A stretch of 64,000 nucleotides of DNA from Vreelandella massiliensis (GTDB lineage Bacteria; Pseudomonadota; Gammaproteobacteria; Pseudomonadales; Halomonadaceae). Positions within the stretch are counted from its first letter, which is position 1. Each line of letters begins with the position of its first letter. The stretch is taken from assembly GCF_900155385.1 (NCBI RefSeq), contig NZ_LT699745.1, forward strand, positions 818,945 to 882,944, written 5' to 3'. The translations under genes were made by a program, and so were the position numbers. Under the pieces are notes generated by a model, which saw only the letters and a list, made by a program, of their open reading frames with translations, was not told where the DNA came from and searched no databases. Shown piece after piece: positions 35,216 through 42,938 of the stretch.

Positions 35216-36238
35216 TTAGTGGGAGTGACCATCGTGGTCATGGTCATGGTCATGGTCATGGTCATGGTCATGGTCATGGTCGTCATCGTGGTCGTGGCCA
35301 TTGTCGTGGCCCGGCTGTGCCAGCGCTTCGTGTAACACGCGAGCATTGTGGCGCATCATGCCCAAGTAGGTGCTTGCTTCCCCCTCAGCAGAGAGCGCGT
35401 CGGCGTACAGCGTGCCGGCAATGGGCAGCCCACTCTCTTCGGCGAGCTGCGTGATCATCGACTGGTTGGTCATGTTTTCATGGAACAGCGCCTGGACGTT
35501 CTCTTCCTCGATCACATCCACCAGCCTTGCCATGTTCGCGGCACTGGGTTCGGACTCCGTGGATAAGCCGGTCGGAGAGAGAAAGCGCACGCCGTACGCC
35601 TCGGAGAAGTAGCCAAAGGAGTCGTGCCCGGTAATCACGCTGGTAGCGTCCGGGATCTCATCGATAAGCGCGCGAATCTCCGCGTCGGTCGCCTCCATGT
35701 CGGCTAAATAGCGTTCAGCGTTATCGCGGTAGGTCGCGGCATTTTCAGCGTCGGCTTCGATCAAGCCATCGCGGATGTTGGTGACGTACACCTTGGCTTG
35801 GCGCAAATCCTGCCAGGCATGAGGATCGTCATCGCCGTGGTCATGATCGTGATCGTGTGCTTCGTGCTCGTCGTGCCCGTGGGCATCGCGGTGCCCCAGT
35901 CTCTCGATGCCGTCGGTCGCGGTGACGAGCACGCCATCGTAGTCGCTGGCATCAATCAAGCGCTCCATCCAGCCCTCAAACAGCAAGCCGTTAAACACCA
36001 CGACGTCCGCTTCTGACAGCGCGCGGGCATCACCGGGGCTAGGCGAGTACACATGGGCGTCGCCGTCGGCGGCCACCAGCGGCGTCACGTCCACGTGTTC
36101 GCCGCCCACGTTTTCCACCATATTGGCGAGAATCGAGAAGCTGGCGACCACCTGGAGACGGTCGTTTGCCATGGCGGCAGGCAGCGCGAGCAGGGCGGAA
36201 ACCCCCACCATCCAACGGGAAGAGGAGAGTGACAACAT
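35216..36238 (-). CDS. znuA: Zinc ABC transporter substrate-binding protein ZnuA
   Basis: This 340-residue periplasmic cluster A-I metal-binding protein has a signal peptide (about 1-24, ending AMA). Candidate metal ligands are His in DAHVYSPSP (about 62), His in DDPHAWQDLR and His in TGHDSFGYF. It carries two His-rich segments, a central loop (RDAHGHDEHEAHDHDHDHG) and a C-terminal HD tail encoded by a perfect hexamer repeat. Such tracts are typical of ZnuA rather than manganese-specific relatives, though the pocket includes an acidic residue (LYADALS) also seen in those. It is the last gene of the operon, 54 bases after znuB. Confidence 0.88.
   Translation of the reverse strand: MLSLSSSRWMVGVSALLALPAAMANDRLQVVASFSILANMVENVGGEHVDVTPLVAADGDAHVYSPSPGDARALSEADVVVFNGLLFEGWMERLIDASDYDGVLVTATDGIERLGHRDAHGHDEHEAHDHDHDHGDDDPHAWQDLRQAKVYVTNIRDGLIEADAENAATYRDNAERYLADMEATDAEIRALIDEIPDATSVITGHDSFGYFSEAYGVRFLSPTGLSTESEPSAANMARLVDVIEEENVQALFHENMTNQSMITQLAEESGLPIAGTLYADALSAEGEASTYLGMMRHNARVLHEALAQPGHDNGHDHDDDHDHDHDHDHDHDHDHDGHSH
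35239..35280 (-). repeat. Seven-copy hexanucleotide repeat in the znuA His/Asp tail
   Basis: CATGGT is repeated seven times without error on the plus strand (35239-35280), encoding alternating His-Asp on the minus strand. Change in copy number would lengthen or shorten the metal-binding tail by two residues per unit without shifting the frame. Confidence 0.95.
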
Positions 36239-36292
36239 AAAAGGCTCCTTAGAGAGTCGTCGTATAAGCGTCAGGGTTAAGGGGCGCCGTTA

Positions 36293-37183
36293 TCACGTGC
36301 TCGGATCCGCCGAAAGCGGTGTCGTTTTGCGCCGCCATTTAGCGGCCAAGCTGTGATAGCGCCCAAATAGCGCGGAGAAAAAGTAGCCCACGCCCGCCAG
36401 CAAAATAATGCTCGGGCCCGAAGGCGTATCAAGGTGAAACGACAGCAAGAGCCCGCCGGTACTCGCGAGCATGGCCAGCACCACCGCGATGCCGATCAAG
36501 CCTTCCAAGCGTTTGCTCCAAAAGCGCGCCGAGGTAGCGGGTAGCATCATTAGCCCCACCGCCATCAGCGTGCCCAGGGTTTGAAAGCCGGCCGTGAGGT
36601 TGAGCACCAAAAGCCCGAGAAACACGCTATGCACCCAGGCGCTGCGGCGGTTTTGGCCACGTAAAAACAAAGGGTCTAAACACTCCACCACCAAAGCGCG
36701 GAAAATCACCGCCAGCGTGATTACAATCAGCGTACTGATGCCGGCGATCAACAGCAGCGCGGTCGAGTTGATGGCCAGCACCGAGCCGAAGAGCACATGG
36801 GTCAAATCCACGCTGCTCCCTCCCAGCGAGATCAACAGGACCCCTGCCGCCAGCGAAATGATGAAAAAGCTTGCCATGGCGGCGTCTTCGCGCTGGCCGC
36901 CCATCTTGGAGACGGCCCCGGCGAGCAGCGCCACCATCACACCAAACATGACGCCGCCCAGGCTCATCACCGGCAGCGAAAAGCCCGCCAGCAAAAAGCC
37001 CAGGGCAATGCCGGGCAAAATCGCGTGTGCCATGGCATCGCCGATCAGGCTCATCCCGCGCAGCACCAAAAACACCCCTAGCGGCGGCGCGGCGAGCGAC
37101 AACGCTAAGCCGCCCACCACCGCCCGGCGCATAAAGCCGTAGTCAAACGGTGCGATGAACCACGCATCAAGCAGTGCCAGCAT
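36293..37183 (-). CDS. znuB: Zinc ABC transporter permease ZnuB
   Basis: This 296-residue ABC-3 family membrane protein with eight or nine hydrophobic helices begins MLALLDAWFIAPFDYGFMRR. It contains GMSLIGDAMAHAILPGIALG, the cytoplasmic coupling helix that contacts ZnuC, and VGLMMLPATSARFWSKRLEG near the end. The ATG at 37183 with GGAGG upstream overlaps the znuC 3' end by 17 bases, so expression is coupled. A longer frame to 37264 is only a shadow of znuC. Confidence 0.93.
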   Translation of the reverse strand: MLALLDAWFIAPFDYGFMRRAVVGGLALSLAAPPLGVFLVLRGMSLIGDAMAHAILPGIALGFLLAGFSLPVMSLGGVMFGVMVALLAGAVSKMGGQREDAAMASFFIISLAAGVLLISLGGSSVDLTHVLFGSVLAINSTALLLIAGISTLIVITLAVIFRALVVECLDPLFLRGQNRRSAWVHSVFLGLLVLNLTAGFQTLGTLMAVGLMMLPATSARFWSKRLEGLIGIAVVLAMLASTGGLLLSFHLDTPSGPSIILLAGVGYFFSALFGRYHSLAAKWRRKTTPLSADPST

Positions 37184-37898
37184 GCGACACCTCCTGCAGC
37201 GCCAGGCGCATGGCATTTGCGGAGGCCGAGGCGGCAAGCGCGCTGGGCGCCATCCAGCGGCCATGACCGCCGCTAAGCATCAATACATCGTCGGCCAAGC
37301 GGTGCAGGTGATCCATATCGTGCAGCACCACAATGATCGTCACGCCGTCATCCGCCATCTGGCGTAGGATACGGATCAAAATATCCACCGTTTCGCTATC
37401 GACGTTGGCAAACGGCTCATCCAGGAGTAAAAGCTCGGCTTCTTGCATCAGCGTACGGCCAATCAGCGCGCGCTGGCGCTGCCCGCCGGAAAGCTCGCCC
37501 AATGGGCGGTGAGCCAGGTGAGAGATGCCTAGCCGCGCCATGATGTCGCGCCCCTTGCGGTAATGCGCCGCGCAGTAGCCTTTCAGCGCCCCGTGGCTAG
37601 GCCAACTGCCGGTCATCACCAGCTCCTCGACACTCATGGGAAAGGTCAAATCCAGCGCCAATTGCTGCGGCAGCCACGCCCGGCGCTTTTGGGGGATGGT
37701 ACACACCACCTCACCGCTGATCGGGCGAAGCTCGCCCATCAACGCCTGGATCAGGGTGCTTTTTCCCGCGCCGTTGGCGCCAATCAGCGCCGTGATCGCG
37801 CCGGGCTGAAAGCGGCCATCCACGTGCTCCAGCACCGTGCGTTGGCCCTGGGCAAGGTGCAAATCATGCAGCTGCAACCGGGGTGCCTGCTCGCTCAT
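37167..37898 (-). CDS. znuC: Zinc ABC transporter ATP-binding protein ZnuC
   Basis: This 243-residue ATPase energises zinc import. The Walker A motif is GANGAGKST, the ABC signature is [13 protein letters not shown], Walker B is LLLLDEPFANVD, and the switch His is in VVLHDMDHL. The ATG at 37898 gives the family start MSEQAPRLQL and overlaps the stop of the upstream 49-codon gene (ATGA). The gene order here, small gene-znuC-znuB-znuA, differs from the divergent znuA/znuCB arrangement of E. coli. Confidence 0.93.
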   Translation of the reverse strand: MSEQAPRLQLHDLHLAQGQRTVLEHVDGRFQPGAITALIGANGAGKSTLIQALMGELRPISGEVVCTIPQKRRAWLPQQLALDLTFPMSVEELVMTGSWPSHGALKGYCAAHYRKGRDIMARLGISHLAHRPLGELSGGQRQRALIGRTLMQEAELLLLDEPFANVDSETVDILIRILRQMADDGVTIIVVLHDMDHLHRLADDVLMLSGGHGRWMAPSALAASASANAMRLALQEVSHAGTA

Positions 37899-38044
37899 AA
37901 CGGCCACCCGCCGGCCCACGCCACTAACAGCCACAGCGCGGCCAGCGGCAGTGTCACCAGCCACAGCCGCTTCACCGCCGACAGCGACATCAGCGAAAAA
38001 TGGCAAGGCCCTTCTTTATTATGGCGGTGCAAATGCTCACCCAT
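37895..38044 (-). CDS. Unrecognised 49-residue membrane peptide heading the znu operon
   Basis: The product begins MGEHLHRHNKEGPCHFSLMS and ends in a hydrophobic stretch (WLVTLPLAALWLLVAWAGGW, about residues 28-47) that would span the membrane once. The short N-terminus has a His-x-His-x-His pattern (His4, His6, His8) plus Cys14-His15, reasonable metal ligands. It has a Shine-Dalgarno (GAGGG, about 7 bases before ATG) and its TGA overlaps the znuC ATG, which is the usual sign of a real coupled gene. It lies directly downstream of a Zur box. I do not recognise the family; a role in zinc uptake is inferred from the operon. Confidence 0.72.
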   Translation of the reverse strand: MGEHLHRHNKEGPCHFSLMSLSAVKRLWLVTLPLAALWLLVAWAGGWPL

Positions 38045-38070
38045 ACCGCAGCCCTCGTGAATAACAAAAT

Positions 38071-38100
38071 AGGTTATAACATAACATTTAGCGTCGCCAA
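38071..38100 (-). promoter_or_regulatory. Zur box overlapping the predicted znu operon promoter
   Basis: AGGTTATAACATAACAT (38071-38087) matches the E. coli znu Zur operator core ATGTTATAATATAACAT at 15 of 17 positions, including inverted half-sites GTTAT and ATAAC. On the minus strand a promoter with TTGGCG (-35, 38095-38100) and TATAAC (-10, 38073-38078), 16 bases apart, is covered by it. Zinc-loaded Zur would therefore block RNA polymerase. The box is 27 bases upstream of the small first gene. Confidence 0.82.
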
Positions 38101-38235
38101 AATGCCCAGTGCAATTTCTAGCTTGAGATTTTACCGGCTACGAAAAAAGGGGCAACGGACTTATGAAAGATTGCGCAAAGCACAAAGGTATTCCGATGGT
38201 CCTATGCCATTTAGGCAGATTAGGAGGTGGTCGAC
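38088..38235. other. Spacer between the znu operon and the symporter gene
   Basis: I see no convincing gene here. Two tiny plus-strand frames exist (see rejected items). The segment holds the -35 part of the znu promoter at its left edge and otherwise AT-rich, unstructured sequence. Confidence 0.5.
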
Positions 38236-38239
38236 GTGA

Positions 38240-38266
38240 AAACTGAAGGCCGGCAAGTGCCGGCCT
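38240..38266 (-). terminator. Hairpin terminator after the symporter gene
   Basis: AGGCCGGCA (38247-38255) pairs perfectly with TGCCGGCCT (38258-38266). On the minus strand it follows the symporter stop by 7 bases and is trailed by TCAGTTTTC, a weak T-run, so it probably terminates or at least protects the 3' end. Confidence 0.65.
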
Positions 38267-38273
38267 GGAAGGA

Positions 38274-39533
38274 TTAACTTTTACGCGGTGCGTTGTAGAT
38301 GGATTCGTCGAGTTCGCCTTCACTTTTGCCGACAAGGGTGGTGACCATCAAGTCACCAGCGACGTTCACGCTGGTGCGAGCCATGTCGAGGATGCGGTCG
38401 ATACCTGCGATAACCGCAATGGCTTCGAGGGGTAAGCCGATCTGGGCCATAACAATGGAGAGCATAACCAGCCCGGCGCCGGGCACGCCAGCCGTGCCAA
38501 TAGACGCTAGTGTGCCGGTGATGATGATCATGCCGTAGTCGGCAAAGCTCAAGTCAACGCCAAGCAACTGAGCAATGAATACTGCCACAACACCTTGGTA
38601 AATGGCGGTACCGTCCATGTTAATAGTGGCACCCACGGGCAGTACAAAACCGGATACGCCCTCAGAAACACCAAGGTTTTTCTGGGCGCAGCGGATTGAT
38701 ACCGGTAGGGTGCCCGAGGAAGAGGCAGAAGAATAAGCTACCACTAGAGCATCGAGTATACCTTGCAGATAACGTAGCGGGTTGAGCTTGCCCAGTAGTG
38801 CTAGCAGGCCTGTGTAGACCACGAGCACATGCAAAACGCTGGCAAGGTATGCCACGCCAATCACCTTGGCTAACGGGAGCAATACTTCCAGTCCGTAGCT
38901 ACCGGCAACATGAGCGATCAAGCCGAACACACCAAACGGAGCGAATGCCATGACGAGACTAGTGAGTTTGTACATCGCTTCTGCAAAGCTCTCAAAGACA
39001 CGTACTACCGGCTCGCCCTTGTTGCCGATCAAGGTCAGCGAGATACCTAAGCCGATGGCAAAGACAATAATCTGCAAAATATTGCCGCTTGCCAAGGCGT
39101 CAATAGGGTTTTGAGGGACAAGCCCCACCACAATCTCGATAAGGCTTGGTGCTTCTTTCGCTTCAACGCCAGACTCAAAACTCATTTCTAAGCCCGTGCC
39201 GGGCTGGAATATCCAGGAAGCCAGCAGACCAATAGTGATCGCAAAAGCGGTAGTTATCAGGTAAAGAGCGATGGTGCGTGCGCCAATGCGCCCCATTTTT
39301 TGAGGGTCGCGCATGGCAGTGATACCCACCACCAGCGTCGAGAATACCAGCGGCACAATCAGCATTTTAATCGCGCTAATAAAAATGTCGCCGATGGGTT
39401 TAAAGACACTGGCATCTTCGCCCATCAAGGCGCCTGCCAAAATACCTAGGACCAAACCGGTGAGGATTTTTTGCCATAACGGGATGCGGCGCCAGAGGTT
39501 GCTCTTGGCGCCGCCGCTTTGTGGCTTTGTCAT
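38274..39533 (-). CDS. Dicarboxylate/amino acid:cation symporter (DAACS family)
   Basis: This 419-residue inner-membrane protein of the GltP/DctA/GltPh type takes up glutamate, aspartate or C4-dicarboxylates with sodium or protons. It has eight hydrophobic helices plus two re-entrant hairpins. The serine-rich hairpin 1 is YSSASSSGTLPVSIRCAQ, the NMDGT cation site is in PVGATINMDGTAIYQG, and hairpin 2 is SIGTAGVPGAGLVML. The ATG at 39533 follows AAGGA. The exact substrate cannot be decided from sequence. It is a single gene with its own promoter and terminator. Confidence 0.9.
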   Translation of the reverse strand: MTKPQSGGAKSNLWRRIPLWQKILTGLVLGILAGALMGEDASVFKPIGDIFISAIKMLIVPLVFSTLVVGITAMRDPQKMGRIGARTIALYLITTAFAITIGLLASWIFQPGTGLEMSFESGVEAKEAPSLIEIVVGLVPQNPIDALASGNILQIIVFAIGLGISLTLIGNKGEPVVRVFESFAEAMYKLTSLVMAFAPFGVFGLIAHVAGSYGLEVLLPLAKVIGVAYLASVLHVLVVYTGLLALLGKLNPLRYLQGILDALVVAYSSASSSGTLPVSIRCAQKNLGVSEGVSGFVLPVGATINMDGTAIYQGVVAVFIAQLLGVDLSFADYGMIIITGTLASIGTAGVPGAGLVMLSIVMAQIGLPLEAIAVIAGIDRILDMARTSVNVAGDLMVTTLVGKSEGELDESIYNAPRKS

Positions 39534-39591
39534 GGGGTGGTTCCTTGCTGTTCAATGCTTGCTTTATAGGGGGATGTGTTGCGAAAAATAA

Positions 39592-39619
39592 ATTATACAG
39601 AAATTAATGATATTAATAA
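39592..39619 (-). promoter_or_regulatory. Predicted promoter of the symporter gene
   Basis: On the minus strand TATAAT (39592-39597) is perfect, with TTATTA 16 bases upstream (39614-39619). The surrounding sequence is strongly AT-rich and includes the inverted repeat TTAAT-GAT-ATTAA, which could be an operator. The -35 match is weak. Confidence 0.5.
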
Positions 39620-39912
39620 TGGGTAATGCGCTATGTTTCTGTTGCTCTTTCATGGTCGTGCCTAGCGCCCGTCTTGTTTGTCCGACTAAGAGTTGGGAAC
39701 CGGAATGAGTTGAGTGCAGTAGGGAACGCTAGCGCCGAGAAGAACGACGATATGGACGGGTAACGCTCTAAATGCAGGGGTGAATTCTAAAATAGGATTA
39801 GCTGACTAGCCCGCTTGGGAGAGTCATGTAGGTGTTCGGGGCAAAAGCGGGCTACGAGGGCATCGTTTTTTAAAGGCGCGAATTTGTCTGCGATGGTAAG
39901 TGGACTACACCG
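39620..39912. other. Gene-free stretch with a 10-bp inverted repeat
   Basis: No reading frame here looks real. TAGCCCGCTT (39807-39816) and AAGCGGGCTA (39845-39854) form a perfect 10-bp stem with a 28-base loop. On the minus strand, the side facing away from the neighbouring gene, no T-run follows. It could be the core of a small RNA, a remnant of a mobile element end or a protein site. I cannot choose between these. Confidence 0.4.
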
Positions 39913-40230
39913 TTAATCCTTTTCCTCCTCATCCTCAAACTGGGGCTCAAAGGCGCGTTTTTCGTCGGGCAGGCGGACGTAGTCGCCGAGGGTGAGCTTG
40001 CTGACGTGCTCAAGTCGTTGGCCTTGCGGATTGATAATCGCAACGACTTTGCCGATGCTCACCGCGTCGTCCTTGCGGTAGGCTTCCACTTTTACGCGTA
40101 TCACGTGCCGTTGATAGCGGGCGGAGAGAATATCGCCCGGCCCTGTCTCTACACGAGCGTCTGGATCGTTGGCAAAGTTTGCTAGGACGCTTTGCTTACC
40201 CGGGTCGTCCCACTCAATGTGGCGGTGCAT
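39913..40230 (-). CDS. Hypothetical protein, unrecognised
   Basis: This 105-residue charged soluble protein begins MHRHIEWDDPGKQSVLANFA and ends in an acidic tail (FEDEEEKD). The middle (GDILSARYQRHVIRVKVEAY, then DAVSIGKVVAIINPQGQRLE) looks like a small beta-barrel of the PRC-barrel or KOW size, but no family is recognised. GGAG precedes the ATG. It lies 75 bases downstream of the next minus-strand gene and may share its transcript. Confidence 0.7.
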   Translation of the reverse strand: MHRHIEWDDPGKQSVLANFANDPDARVETGPGDILSARYQRHVIRVKVEAYRKDDAVSIGKVVAIINPQGQRLEHVSKLTLGDYVRLPDEKRAFEPQFEDEEEKD

Positions 40231-40305
40231 AGCCTTTCTCCTGCGTTAACGACTGGCGCATGAAGTGTAGCGCATTGAGGTAGGGGCTTTCGGTGCCTGG
40301 TCGCC

Positions 40306-40926
40306 CTAGCTTTTGGCGGGCTTGGACGGGGCGACGTTCTCCTGCGCATGAAAGGGAGGGCTTTGGCTGGTGGCGTTGAGGTGCTGGAAACTGATGGCAT
40401 CCCAACGGGTAGGGCAGACGTTGAGCCGATGGATAATATCCCTGATCGCTTCGTCGTCGAGCTCTGGATCAAAGCCGCCAAGTTGCTCAAGCCACCCCCG
40501 GCGAATGGCGAGATAGGGCGGATGCGCTTGAACAGCGGCGACAAAGCGCTGCAGCAAGCGTTTGGGGAGTGCAGGGGTTGGCAGCCCAATCAGCACGGCA
40601 TCAATGAGGTAAACGTTGAGCTTTGCGTTTAACGCCACCCATGCTTCAGGGGGAATGGGGCTTTTCTGCAGGGCGATAATCACCCATTCGGCGTTGAGTC
40701 TGTCGACGGCATAGTTAAGGCGTGCTCCAAGCGAAAGCGTGGGCGTTACCAGCGATTGTGAGTGGTAACGTTTTTGCAGCCGCATTAGACGGAGATCGGG
40801 TTGCAGCGTGGTTATCACAACGGGAGCGTCTGCCATTTCAGCTTGAGGCGAGCGTATGCTCACTAAATGGCGTGGCAGCTGAGCCCCCGTCACCAGAGCA
40901 TCAAGGATAAAGCAAACAGATCTCAT
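40306..40926 (-). CDS. GT2-like glycosyltransferase-fold protein, possibly degenerate
   Basis: This 206-residue protein carries segments typical of family 2 transferases: an acceptor-type motif AIRRGWLEQLGGFDPELDDE (about 140-160) and an early ARLNYAVDRLNAEWVIIALQ that looks like the helix-strand before the DxD motif. No clear DxD follows, and it is shorter than normal family members (usually at least 230). It may be a non-catalytic relative or have another substrate. The ATG at 40926 is chosen with AGGA about 8 bases away. No sugar-pathway genes are nearby, so the context gives no help. Confidence 0.55.
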   Translation of the reverse strand: MRSVCFILDALVTGAQLPRHLVSIRSPQAEMADAPVVITTLQPDLRLMRLQKRYHSQSLVTPTLSLGARLNYAVDRLNAEWVIIALQKSPIPPEAWVALNAKLNVYLIDAVLIGLPTPALPKRLLQRFVAAVQAHPPYLAIRRGWLEQLGGFDPELDDEAIRDIIHRLNVCPTRWDAISFQHLNATSQSPPFHAQENVAPSKPAKS

Positions 40927-41085
40927 CACTTTATCCTCTCAAAGGCGCTCTACCGCTACGTGGTTATGGCGCTCATGCTGTTGACTGCCAACATGAGGGC
41001 ATGTGTTTGTAATTTATTGTAGCTTGCGGTTTGTTTTTGCATCAACATGATTTTTATCGTGTTTAATCAACGCGTATGGATGAGT

Positions 41086-41133
41086 TGCGCTAAATTGGTG
41101 CGAAAAGATGCGGCGTTGATCTATTTTGGTGCA
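41086..41133 (+). promoter_or_regulatory. Two NtrC-binding sites upstream of glnA
   Basis: TGCGCTAAATTGGTGCG (41086-41102) matches the NtrC consensus TGCACTAAATTGGTGCA at 15 of 17 positions, and TGATCTATTTTGGTGCA (41117-41133) at 13. They start 31 bases apart, three helical turns, as in the E. coli glnA enhancer (32 bases), so two NtrC dimers would bind the same face. They lie about 155-200 bases upstream of the predicted sigma-54 start. Confidence 0.85.
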
Positions 41134-41177
41134 ATATGAGAGCTTGCCGGTGGGTGATCGCTGGGCTATTGATGGGG

Positions 41178-41194
41178 TGCAACATAAAGGCGCA
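41178..41194 (+). promoter_or_regulatory. Weaker NtrC-like site between enhancer and glnA promoter
   Basis: TGCAACATAAAGGCGCA matches the NtrC consensus at about 11 of 17 positions and keeps both outer TGC/GCA ends. E. coli glnA also has weak extra sites between the strong enhancer and the promoter, which limit maximal expression. The call is tentative. Confidence 0.45.
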
Positions 41195-41262
41195 CGTATT
41201 GTTGATATTAAAACTATTAAAATCAGGTGCTTGTGATTTTATTTTCTTTTGTGGTGCAGAGT

Positions 41263-41280
41263 TGGCATGCTCTCTGCATT
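41263..41280 (+). promoter_or_regulatory. Sigma-54 promoter of glnA
   Basis: TGGCATGCTCTCTGCATT carries the invariant GG (41264-41265) and GC (41276-41277) with exactly ten bases between, and a good -24 block (TTGGCATG). Transcription would start near 41289, giving a leader of about 140 bases before glnA. Confidence 0.85.
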
Positions 41281-41431
41281 GTTAATGTCAGCGGCTAGTG
41301 ACGTAGGCAGTACTGCTTTGACATGCTAAAACAGTAGCCGATTTATCCTTTGCGCCACGTCTTTGCTTTACAGCTTGTTGGGCAAATCCTGGCGCGCAGA
41401 AACGCAAGTTACGCTTACACCGGAGGACACC

Positions 41432-42838
41432 ATGTCAGCCAAGACGCTCGCACTGATTGAAGAGAACGACATTAAGTGGGTCGACCTACGCTTTACCGAC
41501 ACCCGCGGTAAAGAGCAGCACGTCACCATCCCGGCGCGCGATGTGGATGAAGAGTTTTTTGAAAACGGCCAGATGTTTGATGGCTCTTCCATCAACGGCT
41601 GGAAGGGGATCAACGAGTCTGACATGATCCTGCGCCCGGAAGACGGCACCGCCTATCTCGACCCCTTCACCGAAGACGCCACCCTGGTGCTGCGCTGCGA
41701 CATCATCGAGCCGGCCACCATGCAGGGCTACGATCGCGATCCGCGCTCCATCGCTAAGCGTGCAGAGGCGTATCTGCAGTCCACTGGCCTGGGCGATACT
41801 GCCTTCTTCGGTCCGGAGCCGGAATTCTTCATCTTTGACGAGGTGCATTGGAAGTCCGATATCGAAGGCTCCATGTACAAAATCTCCTCGGAAGAGGGCG
41901 CTTGGTCGACCGATCGTCAGGTCGAAGGCGGCAACTTGGGTCACCGTCCGCGCGTGAAAGGCGGCTACTTCCCGGTACCGCCGGTGGATAGCTTCCACGA
42001 TATGCGTGCCGCGATGTGTAACACCCTGGAAGCCATCGGTCAGTCCGTCGAAGTTCACCACCACGAAGTGGCGAACGCCGGCCAGAACGAAATCGGCGTT
42101 AAGTTCAATACGCTGGTGAAAAAGGCTGACGAAGTGCAGGAAATGAAGTATGTGATCCACAACGTGGCGCATGCTTACGGCAAGACCGCGACCTTCATGC
42201 CGAAGCCGGTCGTGGGCGATAACGGCTCGGGCATGCACGTGCACCAGTCGTTCTGGAAGGATGGCCAAAACCAGTTCGCGGGTGATGAGTACGCCGGTCT
42301 GTCGGAAATGGCGCTGTATTACATCGGCGGTGTGATCAAGCACGCTCGCGCGCTGAACGCCTTCGCCAACGCCTCGACCAACTCGTACAAGCGTCTGGTG
42401 CCGGGCTTTGAAGCGCCGGTCATGCTCGCCTACAGCGCGCGTAACCGCTCGGCGTCGATCCGTATCCCGTATACCGCTAGCCCGAAAGGCAAGCGTGTCG
42501 AGCTGCGCTTCCCCGATCCGACCGCTAACCCGTACCTGTGCTTCGCGGCAATGTTGATGGCGGGTATCGACGGCATCAAGAACAAGATCCATCCGGGCGA
42601 TGCGATGGATAAAAACCTCTACGATCTGCCGCCGGAAGAGGGCAAAGCCGTGCCGACCGTGGCGCACAGCCTGGATCAGGCGCTTGAGGCACTCGATGCC
42701 GATCGCGCTTTCTTGACCGAAGGCGGCGTGTTCTCCGACGAAATGATCGATGCTTACATCGAGCTGAAGATGGAAGACGTGGATCGCCTACGCCTGGCCA
42801 CGCACCCGCTTGAGTTCGATATGTACTACAGCTGCTAA
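41432..42838 (+). CDS. glnA: Glutamine synthetase, type I
   Basis: This 468-residue dodecameric enzyme makes glutamine from glutamate, ammonia and ATP. It begins [20 protein letters not shown]. It has [13 protein letters not shown], metal-binding [32 protein letters not shown] with the ATP/ammonia-site residues, and the adenylylation site Tyr397 in NLYDLPPEE, the same number as in E. coli. This points to the GSI-beta class controlled by GlnE and GlnB. ATG at 41432 follows GGAGG; an in-frame ATG 23 codons upstream is rejected. It is transcribed from the sigma-54/NtrC promoter upstream and closed by a hairpin terminator. Confidence 0.97.
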   Translation: MSAKTLALIEENDIKWVDLRFTDTRGKEQHVTIPARDVDEEFFENGQMFDGSSINGWKGINESDMILRPEDGTAYLDPFTEDATLVLRCDIIEPATMQGYDRDPRSIAKRAEAYLQSTGLGDTAFFGPEPEFFIFDEVHWKSDIEGSMYKISSEEGAWSTDRQVEGGNLGHRPRVKGGYFPVPPVDSFHDMRAAMCNTLEAIGQSVEVHHHEVANAGQNEIGVKFNTLVKKADEVQEMKYVIHNVAHAYGKTATFMPKPVVGDNGSGMHVHQSFWKDGQNQFAGDEYAGLSEMALYYIGGVIKHARALNAFANASTNSYKRLVPGFEAPVMLAYSARNRSASIRIPYTASPKGKRVELRFPDPTANPYLCFAAMLMAGIDGIKNKIHPGDAMDKNLYDLPPEEGKAVPTVAHSLDQALEALDADRAFLTEGGVFSDEMIDAYIELKMEDVDRLRLATHPLEFDMYYSC

Positions 42839-42892
42839 GTACGAGCTGCTAAGCACGGCTTGTCCTATCTCTCACCGGAGGTGAGACGGTAT

Positions 42893-42926
42893 CAGAAACC
42901 CCGCCTTGGCGGGGTTTCTGCATTTT
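42893..42926 (+). terminator. Terminator after glnA
   Basis: CAGAAACCCCGCC (42893-42905) pairs perfectly with GGCGGGGTTTCTG (42908-42920) around a two-base centre, followed by CATTTT. A second small hairpin (CTCACC-GGA-GGTGAG, about 42871-42885) stands just before it. It separates glnA from the following gene, but its end is only 13 bases before the next start, so some read-through is likely. Confidence 0.82.
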
Positions 42927-42938
42927 GGAGAGATCATC

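Noticed and set aside
35239..35280. Short tandem repeat considered as a CRISPR-like array
   Set aside because: The unit is six bases without spacers and lies in frame inside znuA.
38163..38246. 27-codon plus-strand frame with Cys and His residues next to the Zur-box spacer
   Set aside because: It has no Shine-Dalgarno and no good promoter, and its end overlaps the symporter terminator hairpin. The metal-like residues are probably chance.
38236..38277. 13-codon frame starting GTG behind a perfect AGGAGG
   Set aside because: It runs through the terminator hairpin and into the stop of the opposite-strand symporter gene, and nothing follows that a leader peptide could control.
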